This document shows positions 23,952 to 28,614 of a stretch of DNA of 28,614 nucleotides, piece by piece. Position 1 is the stretch's first letter. Every line of letters starts with the position of its first letter. The notes under the pieces are model-generated. The model worked only from the letters and a program-made list of their open reading frames with translations. It was not told where the DNA came from and searched no databases. The stretch is taken from assembly GCA_902496125.1 (NCBI GenBank), contig CABUZU010000011.1, forward strand, positions 1 through 28,614, given 5' to 3'. Origin of the DNA: an uncultured Lachnospiraceae bacterium (GTDB taxonomy: Bacteria > Bacillota > Clostridia > Lachnospirales > Lachnospiraceae). Position numbers and translations under genes: made by a program.

Positions 23952-25703
23952 ATGTTAAAAACGCTAATTGCTCAATTTAAAGAGTATAAAAATAGTGCGA
24001 TTTTAACACCAGTTTTTATGGTATTAGAAGTAACAATGGAAATGGTAATTCCATTATTAATGGCTTCTATTATTGACAATGGTGTAGAAAAAGGAGACCT
24101 TCACCATATTTATGTAGTAGGTGCATTTATGATTGGTGCAGCCTTATTTGGTCTTTTATTTGGTGTTCTAGGTGCGATTCATGGAGCAAGAGCATCAGCA
24201 GGTCTTGCTAGAAATCTAAGAAAAAGTATGTATGAGAATATACAGACTTTTTCATTTTCAAATATTGATAAGTTTAGTACTGCTGGTTTAGTAACTCGTT
24301 TAACCACTGACGTAACCAATATTCAAAATGCATCTCAGATGGTTCTTCGTATGTGTACAAGGGCTCCAATTAGTTTGATTGCTGCGATGATTATGTCTTT
24401 TGGATTAAGTCCAAGACTTGCATCGATTTATTTAGTGGCAATCATTGTACTTGGTTGTATTTTAGGATTTATTATTTCAAAGGCAACGAAATATTTTAAT
24501 GACGTATTTCCAAAATATGATGAATTAAATGCAAGTGTACAAGAAAATGTTTCTGCAATCCGTGTAGTAAAGGCATATGTACGAGAAGATTATGAAAGAG
24601 AAAAATTTAAAAAATCTAGTCAAAATATTTATAATCTATTTTGTAAGGCAGAACGAGTTATCGTTTGCAATATGCCAGTAATGCAATTAACGGTTTATAC
24701 TTGTATTTTATTACTTAGTTGGTTTGGTGCTAATATGATTGTTGTTGGTGATTTAACAACTGGTGATTTAATGGCACTTTTAAATTACTGTATGAATATC
24801 TTAATTAGTCTGATGATGCTTTCTATGATTTTCGTTATGGTTTCTATGAGTGTACCAAGTGCAAAACGTATTAATGAAGTATTAAATGAGAAGAGTGATT
24901 TAACCAATCCAGAGAATGCCATTACAATAGTAAAAAATGGCAGCATTGAATTTAAACATGTAAACTTTAAATATCATAAAGAAAGTGAAGAAGCAATCTT
25001 ACAAGATGTAAACTTAAAGATTAATCCAGGTGAAACGATTGGTATTATTGGTGGAACAGGTAGTTCAAAGTCTAGTCTTGTAAATTTAATTAGCCGTCTT
25101 TATGATGTAAGTGAAGGAGAACTTCTAATCGGTGGACGAAATGTTAAAGAATACGACTTAGAGGTGCTTCGTCATGAAGTTGCAGTCGTACTTCAAAAGA
25201 ACGTACTATTTAGTGGAACAATTTTAGAAAATCTTCGTTGGGGCAAGAAGGATGCAACAGAAGAAGAATGTATTCATGCTTGCAAATTAGCATGTGCGGA
25301 TGAGTTCATTGAAAGAATGCCTGATAAATACAATACCTATATTGAACGAGGTGGTTCAAACGTATCTGGTGGACAAAAGCAAAGACTTTGTATTGCGAGA
25401 GCCTTGATTGCTAAGCCTAAGATTTTAATTCTTGATGATAGCACAAGTGCAGTTGATACCGCTACCGATGCGAAGATTCGAGAAGCTTTTGCTAAGGAGA
25501 TTCCTGGAACTACGAAGTTAATTATTGCACAGAGAATTTCAAGTGTACAAAATTCTGATAAGATTTTAGTATTAGATAATGGTAAGGTTAATGGTTTTGG
25601 AACACATGAAGAATTACTAAAGAATAATGAAATTTATCGTGAAGTATACGAATCTCAGACAAAAGGTGGAGGAGATTTTGATGAGAATGGAGGTGAAGCA
25701 TAA
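23952..25703 (+). CDS. Heterodimeric ABC exporter subunit with degenerate ATP site
   Basis: 583 residues: six-helix type I exporter domain (about 1-310) then an ATPase domain. Walker A reads GGTGSSKS (367-374), with Ser where the last Gly is usual. The signature VSGGQ is canonical (471-475). Walker B ILILDD ends in Asp496 instead of the catalytic Glu. The switch position reads IIAQR, with Gln527 for His. These changes mark the degenerate site of BmrC/TM287-type heterodimers, while its intact signature completes the active site with the partner's Walker motifs. The stop overlaps the partner's ATG by one base (TAATG). Likely drug or peptide efflux. Confidence 0.92.
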   Translation: MLKTLIAQFKEYKNSAILTPVFMVLEVTMEMVIPLLMASIIDNGVEKGDLHHIYVVGAFMIGAALFGLLFGVLGAIHGARASAGLARNLRKSMYENIQTFSFSNIDKFSTAGLVTRLTTDVTNIQNASQMVLRMCTRAPISLIAAMIMSFGLSPRLASIYLVAIIVLGCILGFIISKATKYFNDVFPKYDELNASVQENVSAIRVVKAYVREDYEREKFKKSSQNIYNLFCKAERVIVCNMPVMQLTVYTCILLLSWFGANMIVVGDLTTGDLMALLNYCMNILISLMMLSMIFVMVSMSVPSAKRINEVLNEKSDLTNPENAITIVKNGSIEFKHVNFKYHKESEEAILQDVNLKINPGETIGIIGGTGSSKSSLVNLISRLYDVSEGELLIGGRNVKEYDLEVLRHEVAVVLQKNVLFSGTILENLRWGKKDATEEECIHACKLACADEFIERMPDKYNTYIERGGSNVSGGQKQRLCIARALIAKPKILILDDSTSAVDTATDAKIREAFAKEIPGTTKLIIAQRISSVQNSDKILVLDNGKVNGFGTHEELLKNNEIYREVYESQTKGGGDFDENGGEA

Positions 25704-27622
25704 TGGCAGAGCAAAAAGTAAAAGTAGTAAAAGGTCCAGGACGTAAAAATATGGGACCGGCTCCGAAATTAGAAAATGCAGGAGTAACATTAAAACGTTT
25801 ATTAAAGTTTATTGGAAAATACTATGGTGTTCACTTTGCATTCGTATTAGTTTTAATTGTAGTCAGTGTACTATGTAATGTTCAAGGTACTTTATTTATT
25901 CAACGCTTAATAGATGATTATATTAACCCGTTAGTTGGTCAGGCAAATCCAGATTTTAGTGGACTAATCCATGCGATGACAAGAGTTGCTATTTTTTATC
26001 TATTTGGTGCTGCTGCAACTTATGGATATAATCGAATCATGGTTAATGTAACACAGGGAACTCTTAAGAGATTTCGAGATGATTTATTTGACCATATGGA
26101 AGGACTGCCAATTAAATATTTCGATACTCACGCTCATGGAGATATCATGTCTGTTTATACCAATGATGCAGATACTCTTCGTCAGATGATTAGCCAGAGT
26201 ATCCCACAGATGTTCTCAAGTGTTATCACGATTGTCAGTGTTGTGGCTAGTATGCTTTACTTAAGTATTCCACTTACGATCTTAAATTTAGTATTAGTTG
26301 GTGCAATCTTATTTGTTAGTAAGAAGTTAGCTGGTATTTCCGGTGGATTCTTTATTAAACAGCAAGAAGATATTGGTAGTGTTAATGGCTATATCGAAGA
26401 GATGATGGATGGTCAGAAGGTTGTTAAGGTATTTTGTCATGAAGAAGAAAGTTTAGAGAAATTTAATGAGCTAAATGATAAATTATTTGACAGTGCTTAT
26501 AATGCAAATAAGGTAGCAAATACATTAGGACCTATTAATACTCAGCTTGGTAACTTTAGTTATGTAGTTTGTGCAATGGTTGGTGGTGCCTTAGCCATTA
26601 GTGGTTTTGGTGGATTAACACTTGGTAAGTTAGCAAGTTTTCTAACCTTTAATAAGAGCTTTAACCAGCCAATTAGCCAAATCAGTCAACAGTTAAATAG
26701 CATTGTTATGGCTCTGGCTGGTGCAGAGCGAATCTTTAAGATGATGGATGAACCTTATGAAGAAGACAATGGATATGTAACACTTGCTTATGCAAAGAGA
26801 GAAGGAAACAAATTAGTAGAATCTCCTACTCGTACAGGTCTATGGGCTTGGAAGCATTATCATAAGGATACTGGTGTTACCGATTATAAGGAATTAAAAG
26901 GTGATATCGTATTTGATGGTGTAGACTTTGGTTACAATCCAGATAAGATTGTTCTTCATGATGTAAAATTATATGCCGAACCTGGACAAAAGATTGCATT
27001 TGTAGGTAGTACGGGTGCTGGTAAGACAACAATTACGAACCTTATTAACCGTTTCTATGATATTCAGGATGGTAAAATTCGTTATGATGGAATTAATATT
27101 ACAAAGATTAAGAAGGCAGAACTTAGAAAGAGTTTAGGTATTGTACTTCAGGATACTCATTTATTTACAGGTACAGTAAGAGAAAATATTGCCTATGGTA
27201 AACTAGGAGCAACCGAGGAAGAAATTTTAAGTGCAGCGAAGCTTGCAAATGCGGATACTTTTATTAGGCAGCTTCCACAAGGCTATGATACCGTATTAGT
27301 TGGGGATGGTAGCAATTTAAGTCAAGGTCAACGCCAGTTACTTGCAATTGCAAGAGCTGCAATTGCAGACCCACCTGTATTAATTTTAGATGAAGCAACC
27401 AGTTCCATTGATACACGTACTGAAAAAATTGTCCAAGATGGTATGGATAAGCTTATGAAAGGTAGAACAACCTTTGTAATTGCACATAGACTTTCTACCG
27501 TTCGAAATAGTGACTGTATTATGGTATTAGAGCAAGGACGAATTATTGAACGTGGTACACATGACCAATTAATTCAAGAAAAAGGCAGATATTATCAGCT
27601 TTATACCGGTAGCAAAGCTTAG
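25703..27622 (+). CDS. Heterodimeric ABC exporter partner subunit (catalytically canonical)
   Basis: 639 residues: a basic N-terminal tail (about 1-30), six-helix exporter domain, then the ATPase. Walker A GSTGAGKT (435-442), Walker B VLILDE with catalytic Glu564 (559-564), switch His595 in VIAHRLST. Its own signature is LSQGQ (539-543) rather than LSGGQ, as expected for the half that completes the partner's degenerate site. An insert of about 45 residues (about 352-397, WAWKHYHKD) links the domains, which is usual in this pair type. Co-translated with the preceding gene. Confidence 0.93.
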   Translation: MAEQKVKVVKGPGRKNMGPAPKLENAGVTLKRLLKFIGKYYGVHFAFVLVLIVVSVLCNVQGTLFIQRLIDDYINPLVGQANPDFSGLIHAMTRVAIFYLFGAAATYGYNRIMVNVTQGTLKRFRDDLFDHMEGLPIKYFDTHAHGDIMSVYTNDADTLRQMISQSIPQMFSSVITIVSVVASMLYLSIPLTILNLVLVGAILFVSKKLAGISGGFFIKQQEDIGSVNGYIEEMMDGQKVVKVFCHEEESLEKFNELNDKLFDSAYNANKVANTLGPINTQLGNFSYVVCAMVGGALAISGFGGLTLGKLASFLTFNKSFNQPISQISQQLNSIVMALAGAERIFKMMDEPYEEDNGYVTLAYAKREGNKLVESPTRTGLWAWKHYHKDTGVTDYKELKGDIVFDGVDFGYNPDKIVLHDVKLYAEPGQKIAFVGSTGAGKTTITNLINRFYDIQDGKIRYDGINITKIKKAELRKSLGIVLQDTHLFTGTVRENIAYGKLGATEEEILSAAKLANADTFIRQLPQGYDTVLVGDGSNLSQGQRQLLAIARAAIADPPVLILDEATSSIDTRTEKIVQDGMDKLMKGRTTFVIAHRLSTVRNSDCIMVLEQGRIIERGTHDQLIQEKGRYYQLYTGSKA

Positions 27623-27624
27623 AT

Positions 27625-27653
27625 TTGACAAATAGAAGATTTGCTAGTAGAAT
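27625..27653 (+). promoter_or_regulatory. Promoter of the glycosyltransferase gene
   Basis: TTGACA (27625-27630), 17 bases, TAGAAT (27648-27653). It starts 2 bases after the ABC stop codon. No separate terminator is visible between the two genes. Confidence 0.7.
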
Positions 27654-27671
27654 ACACCTAAATGAGGTGTA
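27653..27671. promoter_or_regulatory. Perfect inverted repeat overlapping the start site and ribosome site of the glycosyltransferase gene
   Basis: TACACCT-AAATG-AGGTGTA: 7-bp arms. On readthrough RNA from the ABC operon it would form a hairpin hiding GAGGTG. RNA from the local promoter would begin near 27660 and lack the left arm. As DNA it could also be an operator. Confidence 0.5.
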
Positions 27672-27674
27672 GAA

Positions 27675-28614
27675 ATGAATAAATTATCAGTAATTTTACC
27701 CTCTTATAACGAAGAGAAGATGATTAAAAAAGTATCTTCTGTTATAGGAGGGATTTTAAGTTTAGAGGAAATTGATTATGAATTAGTCTTTGTCGATGAT
27801 GGTTCCAAAGACCATACATGGCAGATGATTCGAGAAGCATCAGAAGAAGATGGTCATATTGTGGGCATTCATTTCTCAAGAAACTTTGGTAAAGAAGCAG
27901 CAATTTTTGCAGGACTTGCCAATGCAACTGGTGATTGTTGTGCAGTAATGGATTGTGATTTACAACATCCGCCAGAAACGTTAATTGAAATGTATCGATT
28001 GTGGCAAGGTGGATATGAAGTCATTGAAGGAGTAAAAAGAAGTCGAGGTAATGAGAATATTTTATATAAACAAGGGGCAAAACTTTTTTATCGCTTAATT
28101 TCAAAGGCAGTAAAGATTGATATGTCTCGTGCTTCTGATTTTAAATTATTAGATAGACAAGCCGTAGATGCCTTACTGTCCCTGCCAGAGAGAAATTCAT
28201 TCTTTCGTGCACTGTCTTCATGGGTTGGATATAGAACTACTTATGTAGAATTTGATGTAAGAGAGAGGGAAGAAGGAGAGTCGAAGTGGTCTTTATGGTC
28301 ACTGATTAAGTATGCAGTAACCAATATTGCAGCATTTTCGACAGCACCAATGCAGGTTGTAACAGTTGCAGGGGGGATTAGCCTAATACTTGCAATGGTA
28401 TTGGGAATTGAGACATTGGTAAGGTATTTTACCGGTCATGCTGTTGAAGGATTTACAACCGTCATTTTACTCATTTTATTCATTGGCAGTATGCTTATGA
28501 TTAGTTTGGGTATTATTGGATATTACATTGCTAAAATTTATGAAGAGGTGAAGTGTCGTCCAAGGTATATTATATCGAAGATAGTAAAAGGCACTTTGAA
28601 TAAAGACACTAAAG
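27675..28614 (+). CDS. DPM1/GtrB-like polyprenol-phosphate glycosyltransferase (GT2), partial
   Basis: 313 codons visible, open at the window end and probably nearly complete. The GT2 catalytic domain shows SVILPSYNEE (5-14), VDDGSKDHT (40-48), HFSRNFGKEAA (66-76) and the metal motif MDCDLQHPP (92-100). Two C-terminal hydrophobic segments follow (about 226-250 and 262-286), then a basic tail. This layout is that of undecaprenyl-phosphate sugar transferases (GtrB/YkoT/Csb type), which load a sugar on the lipid carrier at the inner membrane face. GAGGTG precedes the ATG. The sugar is not predictable; it may relate to cell-wall polymer glycosylation but lies outside the polymer operon. Confidence 0.9.
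   Translation, partial: MNKLSVILPSYNEEKMIKKVSSVIGGILSLEEIDYELVFVDDGSKDHTWQMIREASEEDGHIVGIHFSRNFGKEAAIFAGLANATGDCCAVMDCDLQHPPETLIEMYRLWQGGYEVIEGVKRSRGNENILYKQGAKLFYRLISKAVKIDMSRASDFKLLDRQAVDALLSLPERNSFFRALSSWVGYRTTYVEFDVREREEGESKWSLWSLIKYAVTNIAAFSTAPMQVVTVAGGISLILAMVLGIETLVRYFTGHAVEGFTTVILLILFIGSMLMISLGIIGYYIAKIYEEVKCRPRYIISKIVKGTLNKDTK

Noticed and set aside
23952..25703. Walker A GGTGSSKS and Walker B ILILDD taken as gene decay
   Set aside because: The pattern matches the expected degenerate half of heterodimeric exporters, with the partner subunit showing the complementary LSQGQ change.
27742..27927. Minus-strand open frame inside the glycosyltransferase gene
   Set aside because: It is antisense to the clear GT2 motifs and has no ribosome site.

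Overview
The window is AT-rich chromosomal DNA from a low-GC Gram-positive anaerobe. Strong AAGGAGG-type ribosome sites, sigma-A type promoters, compact operons and the style of the proteins suggest a Clostridia/Lachnospiraceae-like Firmicute. This is inferred from protein families, with no database search. I see no rRNA, tRNA, CRISPR array, insertion sequence or phage gene.

Layout: (1) 1-4022 is a molybdenum block: a divergent, truncated MoeA-type gene on the minus strand and modABC (molybdate ABC importer) on the plus strand. The modA leader and the modA-modB gap carry conspicuous hairpins. (2) 4011-7320, minus strand, is an apparent operon: exonuclease III, a GH13/GlgX-like protein lacking every recognisable catalytic acid, and a TraX-family membrane protein. 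(3) 7463-9732, plus strand, has a dCMP deaminase followed by a TagH/TagG-like polysaccharide (teichoic acid) ABC exporter, closed by a strong terminator. (4) 9834-19920, plus strand, is a cell-surface polymer operon: LicD protein, IspD/TarI-like cytidylyltransferase, extended-SDR enzyme, second LicD protein, large CDP-glycerol glycerophosphotransferase-type polymerase, TagD-like cytidylyltransferase, second polymerase with an extra C-terminal domain, an orphan small protein, and UDP-galactopyranose mutase. (5) 20175-23310 holds an M24 aminopeptidase P-like peptidase and the uracil salvage pair uraA-upp. (6) 23336-27622 has a MarR regulator divergent from a heterodimeric ABC exporter with one degenerate ATP site. 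(7) From 27675 a DPM1/GtrB-like glycosyltransferase runs off the window.

How it fits together: blocks 3 and 4 plausibly form one pathway. TagD-like and IspD-like enzymes would make CDP-activated alditol phosphates, TagF-like and LicD enzymes would transfer them to a growing polymer, Glf would supply UDP-galactofuranose, and the TagGH-like exporter would move the polymer out. The most unusual items are the catalytically stripped GH13 protein (4609-6555), the LicD/IspD/SDR module with altered IspD motifs, the orphan InlB-repeat-like protein (18282-18779), and the competing RNA hairpins in the mod operon.
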